16,201 bases of DNA from NCBI GenBank assembly GCA_021811225.1, contig JAJZPJ010000042.1, forward strand, positions 1 through 16,201, in the 5' to 3' direction. The position numbers were made by a program, and so were the translations under genes. Origin of the DNA: Pseudomonadota bacterium (GTDB lineage Bacteria; Pseudomonadota; Gammaproteobacteria; Burkholderiales; Rhodocyclaceae). Shown here piece after piece: positions 7,122 through 14,318 of this stretch. Each line of letters begins with the position of its first letter. Positions within the stretch are counted from its first letter, which is position 1. The notes beneath the pieces were generated by a model. It was not told the origin of the DNA and made no database searches. It saw only the letters and a list, made by a program, of their open reading frames with translations.

Positions 7122-8812
7122 CTGGAACGGCGCATGGCGCCGCCGGTCGTCTCCTTGCCGTCGCCGTGGATCAGGGGCACGTCCAGGGCATCGGGCGGCG
7201 GCAATTGCAGCAGCCGGTAGAGCTCCTTCAGGTTGCGCCGGAACAGCCGGTCGAATTGGCCGACCGCCTCGACCGGATTCGTCTCGCCCAGCCACCAGAA
7301 CCAGTCCGAGCTCTCGCACACGGCGAGCCGCGCGGCAGCAGCCCGGCGGCCCTCGGCGGCGAGCCGGTCGCCGGCCATGACCAGATCGTAGCTGCGCTTG
7401 GCGGCAGCCAGCAGATCCCAGGCGGCATTCTTGTCGGGCTCGCCGATCCAGGTGGTGAAGCTGCCATAGACCCAGCTGCCCGCCACCAGTTGCGGCAGTT
7501 CGGCGGCGCGGGCCATCGTGCTCTGATCGGCGAGGCAGTCGGAGAATGTCTTGACGTGAATCCGCGGGTGTTCGTCCAGCAGGCGATAGAGATCCTCGAA
7601 GAAGTAGTAAGCGTTGTAGGGATAGAACTCCCAGGCGTTCTCGCCGTCCATGATGACGCACACCGTCTGCCGCTCGCCGTCTTGCGCTCGGCGGCGGATG
7701 GCGTCGAGCTCTGCGACGAAGTGGAGGACGGCGTCCTTGCCGTGCCATTTCGCGTACTCGAAGCCGATCAGGTCGGAGAGCCGGTCATCGCGGAAGAACA
7801 GCGCCGGCTCAGGGCAGTTGCTCAAACGGTGGGGCCGGTAGAGATCGCGTTCCTGACGATAGTCGGGACGGCTGTTCTTCAGCACGCTCTCGCCGCTGGC
7901 CGTCCAGCGGCAGCCCTGGGCGGCCAGGCGCTGCACCAGCGCGGCGGACAGCGCGCCTTCCGCCGGCCAGACGCCCGCGGGTGCAGCACCGAATCGGTTC
8001 TGATGGGCGGCGAGGGCGTCGCGCAGATGGACGTCCACCCGGTCGCGGCCGCCCGGATAGGCGACGGCCTGCGGCAGCGGCAGATCGGGGGCGGCCTCGC
8101 GCGCGCTGCGGAAATCGAGCAGCAAGGGCGAGAGCGGGTGGCTGTAAGGGGTCGTCGATAACTCGATCTGCCCGCGCGCCGCCAGGGCGCGGTAGCGCGG
8201 GATCAACTGGCTGAGAATGCTGCCGATCAGTTGCAGCAGCGCCTGACGGTCTTGCCCGCTGAACTCGTCGCCGCGACTCATCAATTCGGCCACCAGCGGG
8301 TGTTCGCGCCGCACCGTCTCGCCGGTCCAGGCCAGGTGATACCAGGTGACGAGATCGGCGAAATAGCGTCCCGACAGGTAGTCGAGGACGGTCTCGCCGT
8401 GACCCTTGAGGATCAGGTGGAGATCGTGCAGCCGCTGGTAGGCGGGGAAGGGGGCGATCATCAGCGCCTGGTTGGCGCGGAAGCAGGTCTCCAGCGCATA
8501 GCGGCGCTCGGCCGGGGTCAGCGCCTCCGGATCGGGGTGCGCGAGCAGCCGCAGCAGCGGATCGCGCAAGCGGCCCGAGGACAGTTGCAAGACGTAGTCC
8601 TCGATCTGGTCGAGCAGCACCGGCACGAAGTTCACCACGGCGCGGATGCGCGGGTGGCGTTCGAGATGCGCCGCCATGTCGGAGTAGTCCTTGAGCGCGT
8701 GCAGATAGACCCAGGGCAGCGCGAATTCGCCGTCCTCGGGCGCCCGGTAGTCGGGCTGGTGCATGTGCCAGAGAAAGACCAGATCGAGTTCGGGTTCCGG
8801 CTGCGCTGCCAT
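7118..8812 (-). CDS. Glycoside hydrolase family 57 alpha-glucan-active enzyme (amylase-like)
   Basis: A 564-aa cytoplasmic protein with no signal peptide. The conserved GH57 regions are visible in order: LWHMHQPDYR (14-23), TPYSHPLSPLL (221-231), the nucleophile region VWPAEGALS with E285, the general acid region MDGENAWEFYPY with D389, and the late SWVYGSFTTW segment (446-455). It should act on alpha-1,4 or alpha-1,6 bonds of glycogen or maltodextrin by a retaining mechanism. The HMHQP start and overall form fit the amylase-like GH57 group better than the GH57 branching enzymes, but transferase or debranching activity cannot be excluded. It starts 10 bp after the glgC stop, and its AGGA ribosome site overlaps that stop. 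No glgB or glgX gene is seen nearby, so it may cover part of their work (inference). Confidence 0.88.
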   Translation of the reverse strand: MAAQPEPELDLVFLWHMHQPDYRAPEDGEFALPWVYLHALKDYSDMAAHLERHPRIRAVVNFVPVLLDQIEDYVLQLSSGRLRDPLLRLLAHPDPEALTPAERRYALETCFRANQALMIAPFPAYQRLHDLHLILKGHGETVLDYLSGRYFADLVTWYHLAWTGETVRREHPLVAELMSRGDEFSGQDRQALLQLIGSILSQLIPRYRALAARGQIELSTTPYSHPLSPLLLDFRSAREAAPDLPLPQAVAYPGGRDRVDVHLRDALAAHQNRFGAAPAGVWPAEGALSAALVQRLAAQGCRWTASGESVLKNSRPDYRQERDLYRPHRLSNCPEPALFFRDDRLSDLIGFEYAKWHGKDAVLHFVAELDAIRRRAQDGERQTVCVIMDGENAWEFYPYNAYYFFEDLYRLLDEHPRIHVKTFSDCLADQSTMARAAELPQLVAGSWVYGSFTTWIGEPDKNAAWDLLAAAKRSYDLVMAGDRLAAEGRRAAAARLAVCESSDWFWWLGETNPVEAVGQFDRLFRRNLKELYRLLQLPPPDALDVPLIHGDGKETTGGAMRRSS

Positions 8813-8822
8813 GGTCGCGTTC

Positions 8823-10136
8823 CTAGCGCAGTTGATGGATGCGCTGGCCGAGCATTTCCGGCGTGATCAGGGTGACGCCCTTGGCGGTGACGTGGAAGCG
8901 GCGGCGGTCCTCCTCCGGATCGACGCCGACCACCAGGCCTTCGGGGATCTTGCAGCGCCGATCGAGCACCGCGCGCTTGATGATCGCGCCGCGGCCGATC
9001 TCGACGCTGGGCAGGATCACCGAGTCCTCGACGCTGGCCTGGGCCTCGACGCGGACGCTGGAGAACAGCAGCGAGCGTCGCACCGTGGCGCCGCTGATGA
9101 TGCAGCCGCCCGAGACCAGGGAATCCACCGCCATGCCGCGACGCCCCTCTTCGTCGAAGACGAACTTCGCCGGCGGCAGTTGCTCCTGGAACGTCCAGAT
9201 CGGCCATTCCAGGTCGTAGAGATCCAGTTGCGGCACCACCTTGGTGAGATCGATGTTCGCCTCCCAGTAGGCGTCCACGGTGCCGACGTCGCGCCAGTAG
9301 GAGGCTTGCTTGTCCACGCAACTGTCGGCGAAGCGATGGGCGAACAGGCCGTAGCGGCCGATCAGACCGGGAATGATGTCGCGGCCGAAATCGTGGCTGG
9401 AGCCCGCGCTGTCGGCATCCTTGATCAGTTGTTCGAACAGGAACTTGGTGTTGAAGACGTAGATGCCCATGCTCGCCAGCGCCATGTCGGGGCGGCCGGG
9501 GACGGGTACTGGCTGCTCGGGCTTCTCCTGGAAGCTGGTGATGCGTCCTTCGGCATCGGTGCCCATGACGCCGAAGGCGCGCGCATCGGCGATCGGCACT
9601 TCGTGGCAGGCGATGGTGAGGTCGGCGCCGCACTGGACGTGGGCGGCGAGCATCTTGCCGTAGTCCATCTTGTAGACGTGATCGCCGGAGAGCACCAGCA
9701 CGAATTCCGAACGGTTGCGCCTGAGCAGATCGAGATTCTGGAATACCGCGTCGGCGGTGCCCTTGTACCAGGATTCATGAACCTGCTGCTGGGCCGGCAA
9801 GAGATCGACGAACTCGTGCAGGCGGCCGTCGAGGAAGCTCCAGCCGGCCTGGATGTGCCGGATCAGGCTTTGCGATTTGTACTGGGTGGCGACGCCGATG
9901 CGCCGGATGCCGGAATTGACGCAGTTGGACAGGGTGAAATCGATGATGCGGAATTTTCCGGCGATGGGCACGGCGGGCTTGGCCCGCCAGTCGGTCAGAT
10001 TCTCCAGGCGGCTGCCGCGGCCGCCGGCGAGGATGATGGCGTAACTGCGCTTGGTGAGCTGCGTGATGAAGCGCAGGTCGAGTTGTCCCCGCATCTCGCA
10101 GGTCGACGAGTGCGTACAGGTCAGCGGAACTTCCAT
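8823..10136 (-). CDS. glgC: Glucose-1-phosphate adenylyltransferase (ADP-glucose pyrophosphorylase)
   Basis: Makes ADP-glucose from ATP and glucose-1-phosphate, the committed step of glycogen synthesis. The frame stays open far upstream inside glk, but the start is set at ATG 10136 by a clear AAGGAG ribosome site (complement of 10142-10147, 5 nt away), giving 437 aa (E. coli 431). Seen: nucleotide-binding loop ILAGGRGSRL (35-44), RAKPAVPIAGKFRIIDF (51-67), WYKGTADAVFQN (123-134), GDHVYKMDYG (151-160), the glucose-1-phosphate lysine K205 in FQEKP, and YWRDVGTVDAYWEAN (280-294). The C-terminal part (about 335-437) is the left-handed beta-helix. The residue aligned to E. coli activator-site K39 is W50. 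It lies 35 bp after the glk stop. Confidence 0.96.
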   Translation of the reverse strand: MEVPLTCTHSSTCEMRGQLDLRFITQLTKRSYAIILAGGRGSRLENLTDWRAKPAVPIAGKFRIIDFTLSNCVNSGIRRIGVATQYKSQSLIRHIQAGWSFLDGRLHEFVDLLPAQQQVHESWYKGTADAVFQNLDLLRRNRSEFVLVLSGDHVYKMDYGKMLAAHVQCGADLTIACHEVPIADARAFGVMGTDAEGRITSFQEKPEQPVPVPGRPDMALASMGIYVFNTKFLFEQLIKDADSAGSSHDFGRDIIPGLIGRYGLFAHRFADSCVDKQASYWRDVGTVDAYWEANIDLTKVVPQLDLYDLEWPIWTFQEQLPPAKFVFDEEGRRGMAVDSLVSGGCIISGATVRRSLLFSSVRVEAQASVEDSVILPSVEIGRGAIIKRAVLDRRCKIPEGLVVGVDPEEDRRRFHVTAKGVTLITPEMLGQRIHQLR

Positions 10137-10171
10137 GCTTGCTCCTTCGCCAATCGAGTTCAGCGCGAATC

Positions 10172-11173
10172 TTACTTCACAATGCCTCCGGCATGTCCGG
10201 TCGCGGGCCCGCTCGCCCCGGCTCGGTGGCGGGCCGTCGCCAGCGCGCCGCGCAGCGCCAGGTCTTCCGAGAGCACCGCGACGATGGGTATCGCGGCGGC
10301 CAGTGCCGCGTATTCGGCCTTGTCGTTGAAGGCGCCGAGAAAGGGCCCATCGACCAGCCGCGGCAGAATTTTCGGGACGATGCCGCCGGCGAGGAAGACG
10401 CCGCCGCGGGCGAGAAAGCTCAAGGCCATGTCGCCGGCGAAGGCGCCGAACACGGCGAGGAAGAGATCGAGCGCATGCTCGCTCGGCGGATCGTCGCCGG
10501 CCAAGGCCCGGCGGCTGATCTGGGCCGGCGTGAGCGTGCAGGCGGGGTTCCCGCCGGTGCAGAATTGGTGGCACAGGACGAGGCCCGAGCCGGAGACGAT
10601 GCGCTCGACCGTGACCCGACCGTGGCGCGCTGCGAGATGAGCGAGCAGATCCCGTTGTTCCCGATTCGTCGGCGCGAAGCCGATATGTCCCGCCTCGCTG
10701 GTCAGGATCCGCCCGGCTTCGGTCTCGCCGGGCAGCCAGGCCGCGACGCCCAGTCCGGTGCCCGGCCCCAGGACCAGCCGGGGCGAGCCGGGACGCGGCT
10801 CGCCGGCTTGCAGGACCCGCGTCTCCTCGGCATCTAGGGTCGCGACGCCGGCGGCGCTGGCGGCGAAATCGTTGAGCAGGGTCAAGGGGCCCAGGGGCAG
10901 CGTCCGGGCCAATTGCCCGGCATCGATTTCCCAGTCCCGGTTGGTCAGACGGGCGCGGCCGATCCCGGGCTCGACCGGTCCGGCCAGCGCCAGGCAGGCG
11001 CCGTCAAACGCGGCCGGCAGGCCGGCGGCTGCCGCTTCGCGAAGGAAGGCTCCGATCAGTGCCGCGGCTCCCGGATGCTCGTCGTTCAGGATGCGCTTTT
11101 GGTAGCGGATGCCGCCCTGGTCGCCCAGCGCGATCAGGGTCTTGGTGCCGCCGATGTCTGCTGCGAGAAACAT
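10172..11173 (-). CDS. glk: Glucokinase (proteobacterial Glk family)
   Basis: Phosphorylates free glucose to glucose-6-phosphate with ATP in the cytoplasm. The 333-aa protein has the family's phosphate-1 loop DIGGTKT (6-12), the catalytic aspartate D102 in LLNDFAA, the ATP-binding GPGTGLG (136-142) and SEAGHIGF (159-166). Length is close to E. coli Glk (321 aa), and it lacks the zinc-binding CXCGXXGC motif of ROK kinases, so it belongs to the Glk group. It is the first gene of the operon, with a good GAGGAG ribosome site (complement of 11178-11183, 4 nt before the ATG). Its position suggests recovery of glucose released by glycogen hydrolysis; use of external sugar is equally possible. Confidence 0.93.
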   Translation of the reverse strand: MFLAADIGGTKTLIALGDQGGIRYQKRILNDEHPGAAALIGAFLREAAAAGLPAAFDGACLALAGPVEPGIGRARLTNRDWEIDAGQLARTLPLGPLTLLNDFAASAAGVATLDAEETRVLQAGEPRPGSPRLVLGPGTGLGVAAWLPGETEAGRILTSEAGHIGFAPTNREQRDLLAHLAARHGRVTVERIVSGSGLVLCHQFCTGGNPACTLTPAQISRRALAGDDPPSEHALDLFLAVFGAFAGDMALSFLARGGVFLAGGIVPKILPRLVDGPFLGAFNDKAEYAALAAAIPIVAVLSEDLALRGALATARHRAGASGPATGHAGGIVK

Positions 11174-11432
11174 GGCTCTCCTCAGTCCGCGCGGCTCTCA
11201 TCCCGCGGGCCGGCTTCCACGTCAAGGGCAAAGTGAATATAATGCTCTCCGTAGCATTTTGCGCCTATTGCCGCTCGATTGGCCGAAACGGCGACACTAA
11301 ACGGTGCTCGATAGTTTGTCCGGGATGCGCGGGGAATCGGCCAAACGAGCACCATCAGCCGACCACCATCGGCCGGAAAAGTTTCGCTGACCCGCTCCCT
11401 CAACCCCTCCCAATGCCGCCTGGTAGATCCGC
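11174..11432. promoter_or_regulatory. Divergent regulatory region between glk (-) and ppiD (+)
   Basis: 259 bp without a gene. On the + strand a perfect TATAAT lies at 11238-11243, without a recognisable -35 box at 16-18 bp. It overlaps an inverted repeat AATGCT-N6-AGCATT (11241-11258). On the - strand, towards glk, TATATT (complement of 11236-11241) lies in the same place, also with no good -35. A GCCG-AAA-CGGC dyad lies at 11282-11292, and a direct repeat of CACCATC(A/G)GCC occurs at 11350-11360 and 11364-11374 with a 14-bp period. These look like regulator sites near overlapping divergent promoters. Which protein binds is unknown. Confidence 0.45.
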
Positions 11433-13334
11433 ATGTTCGAATACGTCCGCAACAACCCGAAAATTGTCCAACTGTTTCTCGCCCTGATCACCCTGCCCTT
11501 CGCTTTCGTCGGCATCCAGTCCTTCATCAGCAATAGGGGCGGCGGCGACGAGATCGCCACGGTCGGCAAGAGCAAGATCTCCCCGCAGGAGTGGCAGCGG
11601 GCACTGCGCGAGCAGGAGGAGAAGCTGCGGACGAACCTGGGCAGCAACTTCAATCCGGCGATGATGGACAGCCCGGCGGTGCGCCGCGCGGTGCTGGAGT
11701 CGCTGATCAACGAGCGCGTGCTGGCCTTGCATGCGGCCTCGGCCGGCCTCACCACCAGCGATGCGATGCTGGCCCAGGTCATCGAATCGGTGCCGGCCTT
11801 TCAGGACAAGGGCAAGTTCTCGCGCCAGCGCTACGAAGCCTATGTCGCCGAGCAGGATCTCAGTCCGGCGGCGTTCGAGGCGCGCCTGCGCCAGAACATC
11901 ACGCTCCAGCAGATTCTCAGCGCGGTGCGCGGCGGCAGCATCAGCGGGCGAGCGCCGGTCGAGCGCTGGGTCGCCGCGCTGGAGGAGGGCCGGGAGGTGA
12001 GCGAGGCGGTGTTGAAACCCGAACAGTTCGCCGGGGCAGTGAAGCTCGGCGCCGACGCCGTCAAGACCTATTACGACGGCCATCACGATGCCTACGTGAC
12101 GCCGGAGCGCTTGCGCGCCCAGTATCTGGTGCTCTCCCAGGACGCTTTGGCCGCCCAGGCGAGCGTGAGCGACCAGGAGATCAAGAGCTGGTATCAGACC
12201 CACGCCGACAGCTATCGGCAGAATGAGGAGCGTCGCGCCAGCCATATCCTGATCAAGGCCGGCAAGGACGCCTCGGCAGCCGAGGTGAAGGCCGCCCAGG
12301 CCAAGGCCGAGGAGATTCTGGCGCAGCTGAGGAAGCATCCGGCGGACTTCGCCAAACTGGCCAAGCAGTATTCGCAGGATCCCGGTTCCGCCGACAAGGG
12401 CGGGGATCTGGGGTGGTTTTCCCGCGGCATGATGGTGAAGCCCTTCGAGGATGCCGTTTTCGGCATGAAGGAAAACCAGATCAGCGGCCTGGTGCGTTCC
12501 GATTTCGGTTTTCACATCATCGAGCTGACCGGCATCAAGCCGGAGAAGCAACTGCCGCTCGATCAGGTGCGCGCCGACATCGTCGCCGAATTGAAGCGTC
12601 AGGCGGCGCGGAAGAAGTACGACGAATTGGCCGACTCGTTCCGCAACACCGTCTATGAACAGGCCGACAGCCTGAAGCCGGCTGCGGACAAATTCAAGCT
12701 GACGATCCAGCAGGGTCCCTGGCTCGCCAAGGGCGCCCAGGCGGCGGCGCCGTTCAACAACCCGAAGCTGATCGCGGCGCTGTTCTCCGCCGACGCGATC
12801 AAAAGCAAGCACAACACCGAGGCGGTCGAAGTGGCCCCTGGCACCCTGGTATCGGCCCGGGTAGAGGACTACCAGCCCGCGGTGCTGCAGCCGCTGGCCG
12901 CCGTGAGCCAAGACATCGAGACGCAACTGACGCGCGAGGCGGCGACCAAGCTGGCGGACTCGGCAGGCGAAGCGGATCTGGCCAAGCTGGCCCATGGCGA
13001 CGGCGTGGATCTCGCCTGGAGCCCGGCGAAGAGCGTATCGCGCTTGGCCGCGAGCGGTTTTCCCCCGGCCGCGCTGACCGCGATTTTCCGCGCCGATGTC
13101 ACCAAGTTGCCGGCCTACGCCGGCGTGGCGCTGAGCGACGGCAGCTACGCCCTCTACCGGATAACTCAGGTCCAGCCCTTCGTCGCCACCAAGGATAACG
13201 AAGCGCAGGCGAAGAGCCTGAGCCAGCAGTACGAGAAGGTCATCGCCGACCAGGATTTCTCCGCCTGGCTCGCCGCTCTGCGGCTACGCTATCCGGTGGA
13301 CATCCGTCAGGGAGCGCTGGAGAAGCAACCCTGA
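11433..13334 (+). CDS. ppiD: Periplasmic folding chaperone PpiD (SurA/parvulin-like, membrane-anchored)
   Basis: An inner-membrane-anchored chaperone that helps newly exported proteins leave the Sec translocon (family knowledge). The 633-aa protein (E. coli 623) has a short cytoplasmic N-terminus MFEYVRNNPK, one membrane segment (about 11-31), a SurA-N-like chaperone region (about 35-190) and a parvulin-type domain (about 267-366) running from RASHILIK to DFGFHIIELTG, with H271 and H361 present. A C-terminal helical region completes the family pattern. The start follows the typical PpiD N-terminus; the ribosome site is weak. It is transcribed away from glk and meets fabI tail to tail, with 12 bp between stops and no clear terminator. 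E. coli PpiD lacks strong isomerase activity, so catalysis here is uncertain. Confidence 0.93.
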   Translation: MFEYVRNNPKIVQLFLALITLPFAFVGIQSFISNRGGGDEIATVGKSKISPQEWQRALREQEEKLRTNLGSNFNPAMMDSPAVRRAVLESLINERVLALHAASAGLTTSDAMLAQVIESVPAFQDKGKFSRQRYEAYVAEQDLSPAAFEARLRQNITLQQILSAVRGGSISGRAPVERWVAALEEGREVSEAVLKPEQFAGAVKLGADAVKTYYDGHHDAYVTPERLRAQYLVLSQDALAAQASVSDQEIKSWYQTHADSYRQNEERRASHILIKAGKDASAAEVKAAQAKAEEILAQLRKHPADFAKLAKQYSQDPGSADKGGDLGWFSRGMMVKPFEDAVFGMKENQISGLVRSDFGFHIIELTGIKPEKQLPLDQVRADIVAELKRQAARKKYDELADSFRNTVYEQADSLKPAADKFKLTIQQGPWLAKGAQAAAPFNNPKLIAALFSADAIKSKHNTEAVEVAPGTLVSARVEDYQPAVLQPLAAVSQDIETQLTREAATKLADSAGEADLAKLAHGDGVDLAWSPAKSVSRLAASGFPPAALTAIFRADVTKLPAYAGVALSDGSYALYRITQVQPFVATKDNEAQAKSLSQQYEKVIADQDFSAWLAALRLRYPVDIRQGALEKQP

Positions 13335-13346
13335 GGAAGGGGTTTC

Positions 13347-14150
13347 TCAAGCGCTGGTGCCGTTCGGTTCGGCGTTGCCCAGCGCCGTGGTGTTGAAACC
13401 GGCGTCGACGTACATGACCTCGCCGGTGATGCCGCTGGCGAGATCGGAGCAGAGGAAGGCGGCGGCGTTGCCGACCTCTTCGATGGTGACGTTGCGGCGC
13501 AGCGGCGCGTGGTGGGAATTGTAGGAGAGCAGCTTGCCGAAATTGGCGACGCCGGCGGCGGCCAGGGTCTTGATCGGTCCGGCCGAGACGGCATTGACCC
13601 GCGTGCCCTCCGGGCCCAGGCAGGCGGCCAGATAGCGCACCGAGGCTTCCAGGCTGGCCTTGGCCAGGCCCATCAGATTGTAATTGGGCATGGTGCGCAC
13701 CGCGCCCAGATAGGACAGCGTCAACAGCGAGCCGTTGCGGCCGGCGAGCAGCGGCCTCGCGCCCTTGGCCAGGGCGGGAAAGCTGTAGGCGGAGACTTCG
13801 AGGGCGATGCGGAAGGCCTCGCGCGAGATGCCGTTCAGGAAGTCGCCTTCGAGCGCTTCGTTGGGGGCGTAGGCGATCGAATGCACCAGTCCGTCCAGTC
13901 CGCCCCATTCCTTGCCGATGCCGGCGAATAGCGCATCGATCTGCGCATCGTCCGCGACGTCGCAGCCGTAGAGCAGCCGGCTGTCGAACTCGATGGCCAG
14001 CTTGGTCACGCGCTCCTGGACGCGTTCGTTCTGGTAGGTGAAGGCGAGTTCGGCGCCTTCGCGGTGCATGGCCTTGGCGATGCCGTAGGCGATCGAGCGG
14101 TTGGAGAGCAGGCCCGTGATCAGAATACGCTTGCCGGTCAGAAAACCCAT
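13347..14150 (-). CDS. fabI: Enoyl-[acyl-carrier-protein] reductase (NADH), FabI
   Basis: Catalyses the last reduction of each round of fatty-acid elongation, on enoyl-ACP. The 267-aa protein aligns with E. coli FabI (262 aa) almost end to end: MGFLTGKRILITG, the divergent dinucleotide loop GLLSNRSIAYGIA (13-25), CDVADD (63-68), and the catalytic set Y147, Y157 and K164 in YLGAVRTMPNY...GLAK. SAGPIKTLAA (189-198) is the substrate-binding loop region. The residue aligned to E. coli G93, which contacts triclosan, is alanine, and F94 is tyrosine (SIAYAP, 91-96). The ribosome site AGGGA (complement of 14157-14161) lies 6 nt before the ATG, and a TATAAT box lies about 30 bp upstream. The call is secure. 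Confidence 0.96.
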   Translation of the reverse strand: MGFLTGKRILITGLLSNRSIAYGIAKAMHREGAELAFTYQNERVQERVTKLAIEFDSRLLYGCDVADDAQIDALFAGIGKEWGGLDGLVHSIAYAPNEALEGDFLNGISREAFRIALEVSAYSFPALAKGARPLLAGRNGSLLTLSYLGAVRTMPNYNLMGLAKASLEASVRYLAACLGPEGTRVNAVSAGPIKTLAAAGVANFGKLLSYNSHHAPLRRNVTIEEVGNAAAFLCSDLASGITGEVMYVDAGFNTTALGNAEPNGTSA

Positions 14151-14156
14151 CGTTCG

Positions 14157-14209
14157 TCCCTGAGTGAAAATCTCGGCCGATTATAGCGGATCGTCGCCGC
14201 AGGCGGCGC
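14157..14209 (-). promoter_or_regulatory. fabI promoter (-10 box) with an upstream dyad
   Basis: On the - strand a perfect TATAAT (complement of 14180-14185) lies 29 bp before the fabI start, followed by the AGGGA ribosome site. No -35 consensus sits at the right distance. Instead that position is covered by a GC-rich inverted repeat, CGCCGC-AG-GCGGCG (14195-14208), which could be bound by an activator or repressor. The -10 match is exact; its function is inferred. Confidence 0.45.
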
Positions 14210-14269
14210 TCCAAGGACTGAAGGTCGGGCTTTCGATGGCGACACCCGAACGGCTAAGCCACTATGGGA

Positions 14270-14293
14270 CAGGCCGGCATGAATGCCGACCTG
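14270..14293 (-). terminator. Strong hairpin downstream of the lipoprotein gene, no U run
   Basis: CAGGCCGGCAT (14270-14280) and ATGCCGACCTG (14283-14293) form an 11-bp near-perfect inverted repeat with a 2-nt centre. In - strand RNA the single mismatch becomes a G-U pair, so the hairpin is more stable on that strand. It lies about 25 nt past the lipoprotein stop. No U run follows, so it may be a factor-dependent end, an mRNA-stabilising hairpin, or a single copy of a REP-like element. Confidence 0.4.
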
Positions 14294-14318
14294 CGGTTTC
14301 AGCTTTCAGCATGGCTGA

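Noticed and set aside
10137..10574. N-terminal extension of the glgC frame by 146 codons
   Set aside because: It lies inside glk in another frame, has no similarity to GlgC, and a clear AAGGAG ribosome site marks the start at 10136.
11242..11487. Small + strand frame with two CxxC pairs (CAYC and CPGC) between glk and ppiD, resembling a zinc ribbon
   Set aside because: There is no ribosome site, it runs into the ppiD coding region in the wrong frame, and after the cysteines the sequence becomes Pro/Ser-rich without domain character. Cys codons TGC/TGT arise easily in this base composition.
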